Shown here piece by piece: positions 7,537-16,741 of a stretch of DNA of 64,000 bases; position 1 is the stretch's first letter, and each line of letters opens with the position of its first letter. A program made the translations under genes and the position numbers. Below the pieces are notes generated by a model, which searched no databases, was not told where the DNA came from, and worked only from the letters and a program-made list of their open reading frames with translations. The stretch comes from Huiozyma naganishii CBS 8797 (lineage: Eukaryota > Ascomycota > Saccharomycetes > Saccharomycetales > Saccharomycetaceae), in assembly GCF_000348985.1 (NCBI RefSeq), contig NC_035929.1, positions 496,001 to 560,000 on the forward strand. The letters run 5' to 3'.

Positions 7537-10284
7537 TCACGTGGAACTATGCAATAAAATATCCATATGACGAAGCAACAGTCGTGCCTTCTCTCTCGTA
7601 TTCGTTCGTGCATCAAATATGTTCCATTTCACCGCGTCGTAGAGACCCATCGAGACCAGTTTTTTACACCGGAGAGCCGTTATTCTGTTAGCTTGTATTT
7701 TGCTCGAATCAGTAAGGGTGCCAAAAGACGAGTGAACAAACTCATCACTGTCATCGTCATCATTATTGCTAGAATTATCAGTATCGTAAGTTGCATTGCT
7801 ATCATCATCCCCGGTGCTGTCATCTGAAGGTTTATTGCGGCGAGACACGTGGTCCGACAAAAACTTGTTCCTTGTTCCGTGATTGCTAGGGTCAAATGAA
7901 TCGTCATTTTTGAACTCCCTGGTGCTTTCGGCATACCCCTCTAATACATATTGCGTATAATTTGAAACCGTCGAGTTCCACAACAGGTTGTTCAAAACCC
8001 ATAGACTGGCCAATTTCAGGTCTTCATCGTTACCATACCGGCCAGGGTTTTCCGAGGATTCATTCAAAATATCCCGTAATATACTCAAAATCTCTTCTTG
8101 CTCCATAACCAAATCCTTTTTATTTTCATTAACAGCGGCCAAATTGTTGATAATGTACAGTATCGCTTCCAGTATGTTTCTTTGCGGTTTATCAGTGATA
8201 TCTAGTAGTCTCAACTTTTTAGCCAGAAACTCGAAGAGATAGGTGGAACCTACTGGCGTCGATAAACCAGTTTCTGGATTCCACTTATAGTCGATCTTTT
8301 TAAATTTCTCTAGGAGCATATTGACTATTTTTCTCGAGTTACAGGTCAAATTTCTCACTAGTTGAAAGCATTGTTCTTGGACCAGCCAAGATGGATCATT
8401 TATGAAATCTAATATTGTATCCAAAGGTATCTTACCCAATAATTCAAGCTTGTCAAAATTTTGAGAATTAAACATTAGATTTCTCAAAACCCACAGAGAG
8501 TACTTCTTAATCTCATCAAGATCAAGACTCTCTAAAATAGTTATTCGTTCAAGGTCAATTTGGTTCTCCTTTACAGCAACCAGCTGTTGTTGCAACTGAC
8601 AATTGAAAACGGGGTCCGTTAACATTTCACCTATTGTTTCAACCAACCCATTTGATAGAACAGAGTCCTGTAGTGATGAGAACTCCATGATCAAATTGCA
8701 AACGTTCGCAAGGGCTAAACTCAACACTTTTAGTTCCGATATCAAAAATGCATCCCCCACCTTGTAATGGTGCTTGATAATATCATAATTCACCCTTATA
8801 ATTTCAGAAGTTATGCCTGGCAGCATACTTCTCTTCATGTCCACACGTAAGATCACGAGACTTCTTGAAAACGACTTCAACAGCAGCAACCAAGCTGTAG
8901 TAATCTCAGAATCATACAAAGGGGGATAACACTCCTCTTTGGTAGAATCATCCAAAGAACTATAGTATGACGTGAATTCTCTCAGCATGCGAATATGATG
9001 CAAAACGCCATTCTCAGACTTTGCGACTAAATTCTCGTCCTTAAGAAGCATAACCCTGAAGGTCTCGTTGTACGCTGTTACTGCAGCAAATAGCCTTATC
9101 AGCTTGATGATGGTTTTTGTCGTGTTGTAGTTGGGCTTCTTTATTGAAAGTGTTTTTGAGAATAAATTGAGGAAACCTTTAATTAACTTGTTTTCACAAA
9201 TGAAATGAAGGATAGGGTTATCAACTGGACAAGAATTATTGAATAGTTCAAGCAACTCCACCAGTTTATCAAAGGGATCGAACCAAAGGGGTAAGGATTC
9301 GACATTGAACGATTCCATGAGATACGTTAGGTAGTTGGAAAGGCATTCGTTTTTATACGTTTCGTCGTTGATCTGATGTAGGAAGGGGTGCAAAACAAAC
9401 TCCAGGGATGCTAGCCTTAAGTCTAAGTTTGTTGTCTTTAGTAAACTTGACACAAATATTCTAAAATGCTGAGTTGACCATAAATTCGTCGTTTCTTTTG
9501 AAGTATGTGCAATTTTGGAATATAAAACAAGAGCTGTCGTCAAAATTTTCCTATCTAGTTTGCTTGTTATCTCGACGGGATCTGGTATTAATGAAAAATC
9601 GCTTAACCAATCTTGTGAAAAAAGCTCCTTCTCGCAGTCAGAGCTCGTATAATTTTCTTGGGGTATTTTCTTTTTTACAACATGTTTAAATTGCATATTC
9701 CCAATGTAGTTATTTGCTATCACTAACATCATCTTTCCTAGTTTATCAACAAAGCCAGAATTCATGGCGTTTTCGTCAATCGATAGCAGAAAAAACTCGA
9801 GCGATGCATGTAAACTAGCTTTTTCGAAGAAGGACATTTCCTTTTTGACATTGTTCTCAGTAGGCTCAATGTAATATAACTGAATCAGGTTTTCGGAAAA
9901 CGTTTGCAGGTTCGCTCCATGAGCATACTTAACACCGGAACAAAATCTTGTGCAAAGAGCTATCAGCTTGATAAATTTATAGTTAGTCTCAGAGTCGTTT
10001 TTCTCGATATCTTCATGCAACTTTACGTTATCATAAACCTGCCTTACCATATTGTAATAAAGAAATCCTAGCTCCTTCCTCAATTTGTCCCCCAAGTTCA
10101 ACAGAGAGTACAGGGCGTCTAGTTTATCATGTTGCTCAGTAACTAAATCAGTTAGAGAGATATTGACCAAATCAGCTATTACCTTCGAGTCATTCTCCAC
10201 AAAAAATCGTGCTTTGCTTATTTGATCCCCAACAAATGCTCGATTGCCAGGAAGATTTGCTGCACCTTCTAACGCACCGTGCAT
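7537..10284 (-). CDS. VID28: Vid28/Gid5, armadillo-repeat subunit of the GID ubiquitin ligase
   Basis: Vid28 (Gid5) is the scaffold subunit that connects substrate receptors such as Gid4 to the GID/CTLH E3 ligase. That ligase degrades fructose-1,6-bisphosphatase and other gluconeogenic enzymes when glucose returns. The product has 915 residues, against 921 in S. cerevisiae. It is almost entirely alpha-helical, with leucine-rich armadillo-type repeats; repeats such as LWVLRNLMFNSQN, LVRNLTCNS and LWVLNNLLWNST are clear in the C-terminal half. An acidic Ser/Asp/Asn-rich insert lies near residues 830-865 just before the conserved end, LRCKKLVSMGLYDAVKW. SNL1 is divergent from it, the same order as S. 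cerevisiae YIL017C-YIL016W. Confidence 0.93.
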   Translation of the reverse strand: MHGALEGAANLPGNRAFVGDQISKARFFVENDSKVIADLVNISLTDLVTEQHDKLDALYSLLNLGDKLRKELGFLYYNMVRQVYDNVKLHEDIEKNDSETNYKFIKLIALCTRFCSGVKYAHGANLQTFSENLIQLYYIEPTENNVKKEMSFFEKASLHASLEFFLLSIDENAMNSGFVDKLGKMMLVIANNYIGNMQFKHVVKKKIPQENYTSSDCEKELFSQDWLSDFSLIPDPVEITSKLDRKILTTALVLYSKIAHTSKETTNLWSTQHFRIFVSSLLKTTNLDLRLASLEFVLHPFLHQINDETYKNECLSNYLTYLMESFNVESLPLWFDPFDKLVELLELFNNSCPVDNPILHFICENKLIKGFLNLFSKTLSIKKPNYNTTKTIIKLIRLFAAVTAYNETFRVMLLKDENLVAKSENGVLHHIRMLREFTSYYSSLDDSTKEECYPPLYDSEITTAWLLLLKSFSRSLVILRVDMKRSMLPGITSEIIRVNYDIIKHHYKVGDAFLISELKVLSLALANVCNLIMEFSSLQDSVLSNGLVETIGEMLTDPVFNCQLQQQLVAVKENQIDLERITILESLDLDEIKKYSLWVLRNLMFNSQNFDKLELLGKIPLDTILDFINDPSWLVQEQCFQLVRNLTCNSRKIVNMLLEKFKKIDYKWNPETGLSTPVGSTYLFEFLAKKLRLLDITDKPQRNILEAILYIINNLAAVNENKKDLVMEQEEILSILRDILNESSENPGRYGNDEDLKLASLWVLNNLLWNSTVSNYTQYVLEGYAESTREFKNDDSFDPSNHGTRNKFLSDHVSRRNKPSDDSTGDDDSNATYDTDNSSNNDDDDSDEFVHSSFGTLTDSSKIQANRITALRCKKLVSMGLYDAVKWNIFDARTNTREKARLLLRHMDILLHSST

Positions 10285-10781
10285 TCTTATAAGAGAGGTT
10301 TGAAGATATGTTTGAAAAAGATGTTATAATCACGACAGTAACTTAATCAATGGTGGAGGTCCCGGTACCAGTTGTTGCAACCAGAGGGCGAGATTTACAA
10401 CCGATGGTTGCTGCGCTCTTCTCCGAATTCCCTTTAAATGAGTCTTTAAATTTCAAAAATTAATTAAGTTCAAGAGTTATTACCCGGATTTTATGGCTTC
10501 TGGGTCTATTACGAGTATGGATAGCACGCTGCTAGTTCATGATTCGTTCGCTCAAGTCTAAGACGCTATCTTAGTATCCACAATTGGTCCAGGTTTGAAA
10601 GATGACTTCCTTCAGTCCAAGTTGCTACCAAAAGAACGGCAAAGTTACACTCTTTTGTTGATGTTACAGCACTTACCATAACATCAACATTAAAATGTGT
10701 AAGCAAAAAATAAAAAGTGAATAACTGAACCAGAAAAGTGAAGAAAGATATGTCGAAGAAAAAATACACCATCACTCAACA
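10285..10781. other. VID28-SNL1 divergent promoter region with Reb1 site
   Basis: A Reb1-type sequence TTACCCG lies at 10480-10486, roughly midway between the two genes, where such nucleosome-excluding sites are typical of divergent yeast promoters. I see no RNA gene or repeat. Confidence 0.45.
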
Positions 10782-11240
10782 ATGTCTACAGTCAATGCTG
10801 ATTTTCTAGCTACCGTGCAAGAAAACGCCAATGTTATCGCCTTAACTACTGTTGTGGCCATTTTTGTATCTGCCTTTCTATGGGCATCTTGTAAAGGATC
10901 TAATGGCAGCAAGAAATCAGCCGGAGGCAAAAAACCTGCTCAAAGCAAAAAACCAGCTGAAATGACACTGGAAGCTCAGATTGAAAACGTGCGCTTGAGA
11001 TATGTCAATGAGTTTCAAACGAGAATTGCGAGCTTAAAAAAACATTTTGATGGACGCGATGAGAAGAATGTTTATGAACGTAATTATTGTAATGAAATGC
11101 TGCTGAAATTGATGATCCAGTTGGACGGTATTGACCTAGTTGATGTAGAACAACCAAGAAAGGGAGAACTAAAATTGAAGAGAAAAGAGGTCATCAGGTT
11201 GATCCAAGGCGAATTGAAAGTGCTTGATGAATTGAGTTGA
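10782..11240 (+). CDS. SNL1: Snl1, ER/nuclear-envelope BAG-domain co-chaperone
   Basis: Snl1 is a tail-exposed membrane protein of the ER and nuclear envelope. Its cytosolic BAG domain stimulates nucleotide release from Hsp70 (Ssa, Ssb), and it binds ribosomes. The 152-residue product (159 in S. cerevisiae) has a short lumenal N-terminus, one hydrophobic segment at about residues 17-36 (VIALTTVVAIFVSAFLWA), a Lys/Ser-rich linker known to contact ribosomes, and a helical BAG domain from about residue 65 to the end. The position beside VID28 and BAR1 matches the S. cerevisiae order YIL017C-YIL016W-YIL015W. Confidence 0.92.
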   Translation: MSTVNADFLATVQENANVIALTTVVAIFVSAFLWASCKGSNGSKKSAGGKKPAQSKKPAEMTLEAQIENVRLRYVNEFQTRIASLKKHFDGRDEKNVYERNYCNEMLLKLMIQLDGIDLVDVEQPRKGELKLKRKEVIRLIQGELKVLDELS

Positions 11241-11414
11241 ATTGTTCACTACCTTCGCACGTATGTATCGACCCGCTTTAATTACACAATATATCAGCAT
11301 TAAAACTACGTGAACCTCAACTGACCTTAGTTCCTGGTGTTTCAGATTTTTTGACTGTTGTCGGTGATTGTACAGCGTTGTCAGAGGTTGCCAGTAGAGA
11401 AATTCGAAAAATAT

Positions 11415-11444
11415 CGTGTATTTACCCTTTTAGGCAATTACATG
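11415..11444. promoter_or_regulatory. a-specific gene operator (alpha2-Mcm1 site) of BAR1
   Basis: The core CCCTTTTAGG (11425-11434) is a perfect Mcm1 box of the form CC(6 bases)GG. It is flanked on the right by AATTACATG, an exact inverted alpha2 half-site, and on the left by CGTGTATTT, which matches the alpha2 half-site CATGTAATT at 7 of 9 bases. The spacing is that of S. cerevisiae operators that alpha2 and Mcm1 use to silence a-specific genes in alpha cells. It lies 215 bp before the BAR1 ATG. S. cerevisiae BAR1 is such a gene. Confidence 0.85.
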
Positions 11445-11447
11445 TTC

Positions 11448-11454
11448 TGAAACA
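11448..11454 (+). promoter_or_regulatory. Pheromone response element (Ste12 site)
   Basis: TGAAACA is the exact Ste12 consensus. It is separated by three bases from the alpha2-Mcm1 operator in front of BAR1. Mcm1-Ste12 pairs give pheromone-induced a-specific expression, which fits a protease that degrades alpha-factor. Confidence 0.7.
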
Positions 11455-11658
11455 CATAAAATCCGCCAATAATTCAATTTTTGTTTGGTTAGCTTGGTTT
11501 AGGAGAGGCTGTAGAGTTCCATATGCGGTTCAAAACTGTGAAACTTTACTTGCAGAACTGGTCCAGGAACTTATTTAAGGAACTCTTTCAATTGACTGCC
11601 CGTTATGAAATAATTCAAAGATCTACTCCCCCCCATTACAACGACCGATACAGGCAAA

Positions 11659-13350
11659 ATGCTCCTTCTTTATGTGCAGGTTCTGTTAGCGGCAATCTCA
11701 CCATTTCTCTCAATATTGGTGGAATGTAGTCCTTTAGCATTACCGTCAACCCACCAAAAGTTTTCTACACAGCTAGCGAAACGCAACCACTTGAAGTTTG
11801 ATTTACAGTTTGAGGATGAATCTTTCTATGCAACTACTTTAAAAATTGGAGACCCTCCCCAGGAAATCACAGTCATTTTTGATTCGGGCTCTGCTGATAC
11901 GTGGGTTATGAGCAGATACAATCCATTCTGTTTGTCCTCCAGTAATATCACCGCCAATGGATTAAAAACACTATATGATGGAAAAGCGATAATACCTAAA
12001 GTAGATTGCAGCCAAATAAAAACCTACAATGCCAACAGATCGACCTCTTTCCAAGAATTGAATAATGGGAGATTCTACATAATTTATGGAGATAAAACAT
12101 TTGCAGATGGTATATGGGGTACCGAAACTTTCGAATTTGGAGGTGTAAAGATTCCAAATGTACAGTTTGGTTTGGCAGACTATGCAACAACCCCAATTGG
12201 TGGTGTGCTGGGGATTGGCTTCCAGAGAAGAGAATCTGTGAAGGGATACACCAACGCTCCTGAAGTATTCTACCCGAATTTCCCGCAGGTCTTGAAAAAC
12301 GAAGGAATTATCGATACTGTTGCTTATTCCTTATCTCTTGGTCAATCTAGCCATATCATGTTTGGCGCTATTGACCGGAATAGTTATATAGGCGATATGG
12401 TAACTTTTCCCATGATTAATATGTTTCCGAATGCAGTCAGCAAGCCAGCCACTCTATCTATTACTATCCAAGGACTAGGTGCCCAAAACAAACAAGAATG
12501 CAAGTTTCAAACTTTCTCTACCACGAAATATCCAGCCTTGCTCGACTCTGGATCAACTTTAATAAGTGCACCAGTTGAAATTGCAGATAAAATGGCAGCC
12601 TTTATTGGAGCACAATGGAGCGAGAGTGATGGGATTTACACTTTGGAGTGCCCTAATGACACTACTAATATCGATTATATTTTTGATTTTGGTGACATGA
12701 AATTCACTCTTCCCCTTTCAAATTTGATTTTACCGTCCCAGGGTGGGAGCAATGTATGCGGATTTGGTCTACAGAGAAGCGATAATGAGATTGTTTTGGG
12801 TGATGTATTTCTATGCTCTACTCTAGTTGTTTTTGATCTTGATCATTATCAGATTTCGCTGGCTAAAAGCAATCAGAAGTCTAGTGCAGAGGATATCGTT
12901 AATATTCCGAGCGACGGAAAAATACCAGGTGCCATTATTGCAAAAGCCGAGGCATGGACTACATATGAGCCAATAACAGCTACAACGGACATGTTTGAGA
13001 CTGAACGTTCCCATTGTGGCATCCGTTCAGCAACTTCATCGGTCGTCAACAGTGCTAAAAGTTCATTTACTAATGTGAAATCAGCAACATGGGAAGTAGC
13101 GTCAAACACCACGATAAAAAGCAGTGTAGAATCTAGTAGCAAGTTATTTTTGTCAAAAGGGTTTAGTTCAATGAGTAACTCCAAAAAAACTGGAATTTCA
13201 ACCCATCCACAACATGTCAAGAGCTTAAGAGCATCAAGTTCTATTATTTCAACCAATACAAGTCCGGTTGAAATGTCTAAGATCACAATAACAACTACCA
13301 TACGAGAAACGTCTGTGATAACTAGAACTGTTTGCGGAACTCAGCCTTGA
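11659..13350 (+). CDS. BAR1: Bar1-type secreted aspartyl protease
   Basis: Bar1 is the barrier protease that a-cells secrete to cleave alpha-factor. The 563-residue product has a signal peptide (about 1-25, LLLYVQVLLAAISPFLSIL) and a short propeptide ending near KR at 40-41. A pepsin-type bilobal domain follows, with both catalytic aspartates: DSGS at residues 75-78 and DSGS at 296-299. The C-terminal tail of about 150 residues is rich in Ser and Thr, with potential glycosylation sites, and lacks a hydrophobic GPI signal. That separates it from the yapsins and agrees with Bar1. An alpha2-Mcm1 operator and a Ste12 site upstream, plus the position next to SNL1, support the call. Confidence 0.9.
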   Translation: MLLLYVQVLLAAISPFLSILVECSPLALPSTHQKFSTQLAKRNHLKFDLQFEDESFYATTLKIGDPPQEITVIFDSGSADTWVMSRYNPFCLSSSNITANGLKTLYDGKAIIPKVDCSQIKTYNANRSTSFQELNNGRFYIIYGDKTFADGIWGTETFEFGGVKIPNVQFGLADYATTPIGGVLGIGFQRRESVKGYTNAPEVFYPNFPQVLKNEGIIDTVAYSLSLGQSSHIMFGAIDRNSYIGDMVTFPMINMFPNAVSKPATLSITIQGLGAQNKQECKFQTFSTTKYPALLDSGSTLISAPVEIADKMAAFIGAQWSESDGIYTLECPNDTTNIDYIFDFGDMKFTLPLSNLILPSQGGSNVCGFGLQRSDNEIVLGDVFLCSTLVVFDLDHYQISLAKSNQKSSAEDIVNIPSDGKIPGAIIAKAEAWTTYEPITATTDMFETERSHCGIRSATSSVVNSAKSSFTNVKSATWEVASNTTIKSSVESSSKLFLSKGFSSMSNSKKTGISTHPQHVKSLRASSSIISTNTSPVEMSKITITTTIRETSVITRTVCGTQP

Positions 13351-13491
13351 CAATCACGAGCGTTATTTTGAGACTCAATGTTCGAAAACTTCACAATGAA
13401 CAATGCCTTAGAATGATGATATTATACAATGTTATATATGTTTTGCGAAAGACGCTTTTCCTCTTTACCTGATTTTTGTTCTTTTTATAAA

Positions 13492-14814
13492 TTAGTAAGG
13501 GACTTCAAATATCAAGGAAACACCTTCATCCCCAGCAGTTATCAATCTTCTTAAGCCGTTGGGTTCCGTTGGCTTGACGAGGACGAAATCTAAGACACCC
13601 ATGCTGTGCCCTGTACAGACAAATTTTTCGGCACCAGTTTTAGAATCAAACTGATAAACTTTACCATTGATACAAGACGCAAAAATATCATTCCCGTCAA
13701 AGATTAGTTTTGTAACGGAATCCTCCAACTGAAATTTACGTCTAACTCTCCACGTATTGGTGTCATATAGTAGAATTTCACCGCTAACGAGACCAACTGC
13801 CATCAAGGGGAAGAGTTCTGCCCACGATATGGATTCTATGGAGGCATCCAGTTCTTCTTGATCAGCACCTAATTGAATCACTGTCTCTAAATGTAGAACT
13901 GCACCGTTATTATTGGAATTTATCAGTGCCAAAACACCATTATTAGATCCAACAGCGACGACACCAGAATTACCGTTGGTCAGATTTGGGGGCGCAACGG
14001 ATAAAGAAATCCAGGGAGCGCTCAAACCTTTAATTTCAGCTTGAGTAACTTTGAACAGCTGCTGTCCAGTATAGCCATTCCAACCAATAATACTACTGTC
14101 CAAGGAACATGTCACCAGTTCCAGTTTATTTTCGCCTTGTTCAATATTGATGAATTCACCCATTGTACAATCTTGTTGATGATTGAATCCACTCATTAGT
14201 TGTTCAAGAGAACCGTCACTTTCGTTAATTTGATAACACCAAACGGAACCGTCGATCGCTCCAAAGGCGAAAACACCTTTTATGGTTGGATGCGTTTTCA
14301 ACCACACGACCTCTTCAACTTCAGTCAATTCTGCAGTTTTAGTCCATTGAGAACCTCCCTTGACACCAACATGAATCAATATTTTACCATTCATATCGGC
14401 GGTAACTAAGAATTTCCCATCGCAAGTGAATGAACTTATGATGACAGATTCGGTGTGTTCAGTAATAGAACCTGCAAATTTAGGGGGTTGGGAGTGAGAT
14501 GTCCATAGATTAGCTACATTGTCACCACCTCCAGACACAACTAATGGCAAGGTAGGATGATGGGCAACAGTAAAGACAGAGTCTGTGTGCTTATCAAAGT
14601 ACGTTTTGGAATTGTTTGACATGTCAATTTCAATAGTTTCATCCTCACCCATTGGAACATCCGCGCCATCATTCATTTCATCATCCTCATCGTCAAAATC
14701 GGCAGGCGCGTCCTCATTAATAGGGATAACCTCTTCCACTTCATTGTTATTGATAAACTCCTCTTGAGGTTCAGGGTTTTCGTCTGGAGTATTACTAATC
14801 TCTTGGTTGTTCAT
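13492..14814 (-). CDS. SQT1: Sqt1, WD-repeat chaperone of ribosomal protein uL16
   Basis: Sqt1 is a cytosolic WD-repeat protein that captures newly made Rpl10 (uL16) and keeps it soluble until it joins the 60S subunit. From the ATG at 14814 the product has 440 residues (431 in S. cerevisiae). An acidic N-terminal stretch with runs of Asp and Glu (about residues 10-75) precedes an eight-bladed propeller, with repeats starting at HTDSVFTVAHHP and ending in GEEGVSLIFEVPY-like residues. Earlier in-frame codons toward 14850 contain no ATG. PAC and RRPE promoter elements lie 180-210 bp upstream, as for ribosome-biogenesis genes. Confidence 0.93.
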   Translation of the reverse strand: MNNQEISNTPDENPEPQEEFINNNEVEEVIPINEDAPADFDDEDDEMNDGADVPMGEDETIEIDMSNNSKTYFDKHTDSVFTVAHHPTLPLVVSGGGDNVANLWTSHSQPPKFAGSITEHTESVIISSFTCDGKFLVTADMNGKILIHVGVKGGSQWTKTAELTEVEEVVWLKTHPTIKGVFAFGAIDGSVWCYQINESDGSLEQLMSGFNHQQDCTMGEFINIEQGENKLELVTCSLDSSIIGWNGYTGQQLFKVTQAEIKGLSAPWISLSVAPPNLTNGNSGVVAVGSNNGVLALINSNNNGAVLHLETVIQLGADQEELDASIESISWAELFPLMAVGLVSGEILLYDTNTWRVRRKFQLEDSVTKLIFDGNDIFASCINGKVYQFDSKTGAEKFVCTGHSMGVLDFVLVKPTEPNGLRRLITAGDEGVSLIFEVPY

Positions 14815-14990
14815 TCTCGATCTTTTTGGATAATTCAAGCTGTTACACAAACAGTTGAGTTATTAAAAAGTTGTTGAGTTGCAATCCCTAATTGTAACTT
14901 GCTGGATGTAAAGCACTTCACTTAAATAGTGGCAAAAAGGGAGATTATATATCTAGAACAGCGTAGTAAGGCCTTAGGTAATAACAGTAA

Positions 14991-14999
14991 GCTCATCGC
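14991..14999 (-). promoter_or_regulatory. PAC element of SQT1
   Basis: GCTCATCGC on the + strand reads GCGATGAGC on the SQT1 strand. This is the PAC core bound by Dot6/Tod6 in ribosome-biogenesis promoters, here 177 bp before the start codon. Confidence 0.65.
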
Positions 15000-15013
15000 C
15001 AATTTTTCGTTCT

Positions 15014-15026
15014 AAAAAAATTTTCA
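15014..15026 (-). promoter_or_regulatory. RRPE element of SQT1
   Basis: On the SQT1 strand this reads TGAAAATTTTTTT, the Stb3-bound RRPE motif. It sits 15 bases beyond the PAC element, the usual close pairing. Confidence 0.65.
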
Positions 15027-15040
15027 TAAATTTGTAAATG

Positions 15041-15047
15041 CGGGTAA
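15041..15047 (-). promoter_or_regulatory. Reb1 site upstream of SQT1
   Basis: CGGGTAA is the reverse of the Reb1 core TTACCCG. It lies just upstream of the RRPE/PAC pair. Confidence 0.45.
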
Positions 15048-16741
15048 CTAAAGTGGCAAAATTGGATAGTTATGACTAAGCCAGGGAGAAATGACGTTGA
15101 AGTTGCCTCCTTTGTCGTATAGCGGCGATAACGTTGGAAGGAACTCTGAAGGCAATGGTGTTCTTAGAGCTAGAAGTTCGTATTCATGCTCAACGGCCGG
15201 TATATTTCTCCGTACTTGTACAAAAAGCTAGGTGGATTATAGCCCGATCGCTGTGCAAGTTGCCCTGATGTAGTACCTTGCATTGCTGTGCCTAAGTATG
15301 ACATTATATCGGGAATGTGAATTCCGTGTATAAGGACTTAATGTTCTGATATTGAGTTAGGAAATGACAAATAACAAAATGTGTCGCGTGGCGGTTTTTT
15401 AATTATGTCTTTGAAGCAAAAACAACAGTAAACTATCTTGATGCACGTCATCCTCGAAGGATTTGTATTAAAAAAACTCTAGTTGTAGAAACCACACCCT
15501 TTTTAGCAGGCAAATAGTTGAGGATAGGCAACACTTTATGAGCCTCTCAAACTAATCTGCTTGTTTCATATCTCTTTCTTACATATGGTACAGCATGAAT
15601 TTTTCTATAGGTACATAATAAAAGTCTTTCTGAATAATAGTTTGTCAATAAACAACATCCACTCCAAAAAGAATCACTTGCTTGAGGAGACCAAAAAAGA
15701 CCCTCAAGACCCTCTTTAAGAAAAGCCCAAAATTTGAAACTATGTAACGTCATGTTGTTGTCTTAGTGCAATCTTTTACTCTTTTTTTTCTTTCGGGAGA
15801 ACAACGATTGACAAGTTTTCCCGTTTAGGAAATGCCGTTTCACCGGACTACACCCTATAGGCAGGTATGTGCGGGTGTTTTAGAGATGCTGGTCTGTTAA
15901 GTAATGTGTCGATGGTAGCGGGAGGAGACCTTTTCCCTCTGGTGCGATGATTTCCAACTGTAATTCATGGAGATCAAAAGGATTTGGGTTTTCAAAGGTT
16001 TTGAGAGCGGGGTATCAGTAGTTATGCATATAACGGCTGGTCCGTAACCTAGCGTTTGTTTGACTTGGCTCTAATTCCGAACTTGTAAATCAAAGAGAAT
16101 AAAATAGTAGCGGGGTCGGAACCTTCCTAGTATTCTGTAGATACTTGAACTAGAGCAGAGATTACCGTCGTTCTTTTGAGTGTTTGAGAACCGTTGGACG
16201 ACAACAATGGACGTTATCATGTTCTAGCCTTTTTTGTTTGTTCTTTTGTGTCACAAAAAGAAATATAATAAAAAAAACCGGTAAAAATCAAAAGACCCTC
16301 GTATTGTTTGATGCAGACTATGCATAACGATTTTGGTAAATCCAGTAGTCGCCAGGGACCCTGGATCCAGAATTTGGTTTAGGGGCGGGTGGTTCTTTTG
16401 TTAATATTCCTACACAAAAATGGGAAAAGGTACCGTACACTTCTGGTAAAATAATTTATATTTATTGGTACTCCATTCCAACTCTTCCTCCTTTCAGTTT
16501 TTGTATCACTTTTATAACGTTCTAACCGTTCTTTCTTTCTCTTTAGAACCTTTTCCCCTTCATTTTACTAGTATCAAAAGACCTTATCATAGCTAATCAT
16601 AGGCGAGTCGCCAGTCAACACACACAAAAAAGTTATTAGCCAAAAGAAAGATCTTCGTTAGTATCATTTTCAGTCGCTTTATCAAAGAACACAAAAAGAA
16701 GAAGCACTTCTTTATCACTCGCTACTCAACAAAAAAGAACC
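15048..16741. other. Long intergenic region upstream of the broken GATA gene
   Basis: This is 1.7 kb without a convincing gene. It contains pyrimidine-rich stretches typical of yeast core promoters near 16490-16560. It also has two GCTGGT motifs (15888-15893 and 16036-16041), the core recognised by Swi5/Ace2, and a small palindrome CCAGGGACCCTGG near 16355. A 68-codon reverse frame with an ATG at 15753 shows no recognisable protein. The length suggests a complex promoter for the gene that follows. Confidence 0.4.

Noticed and set aside
14930..15060. Rpn4/PACE-like AGTGGCAAA at SQT1 (twice) and near ULP2 (about 23450)
   Set aside because: The first base differs from the GGTGGCAAA consensus and the neighbouring genes are not proteasome genes.
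15547..15753. 68-codon minus-strand ORF with a true ATG
   Set aside because: No recognisable family, odd composition rich in Trp, Phe and Cys, and no promoter motif; length is within chance for AT-rich intergenic DNA.
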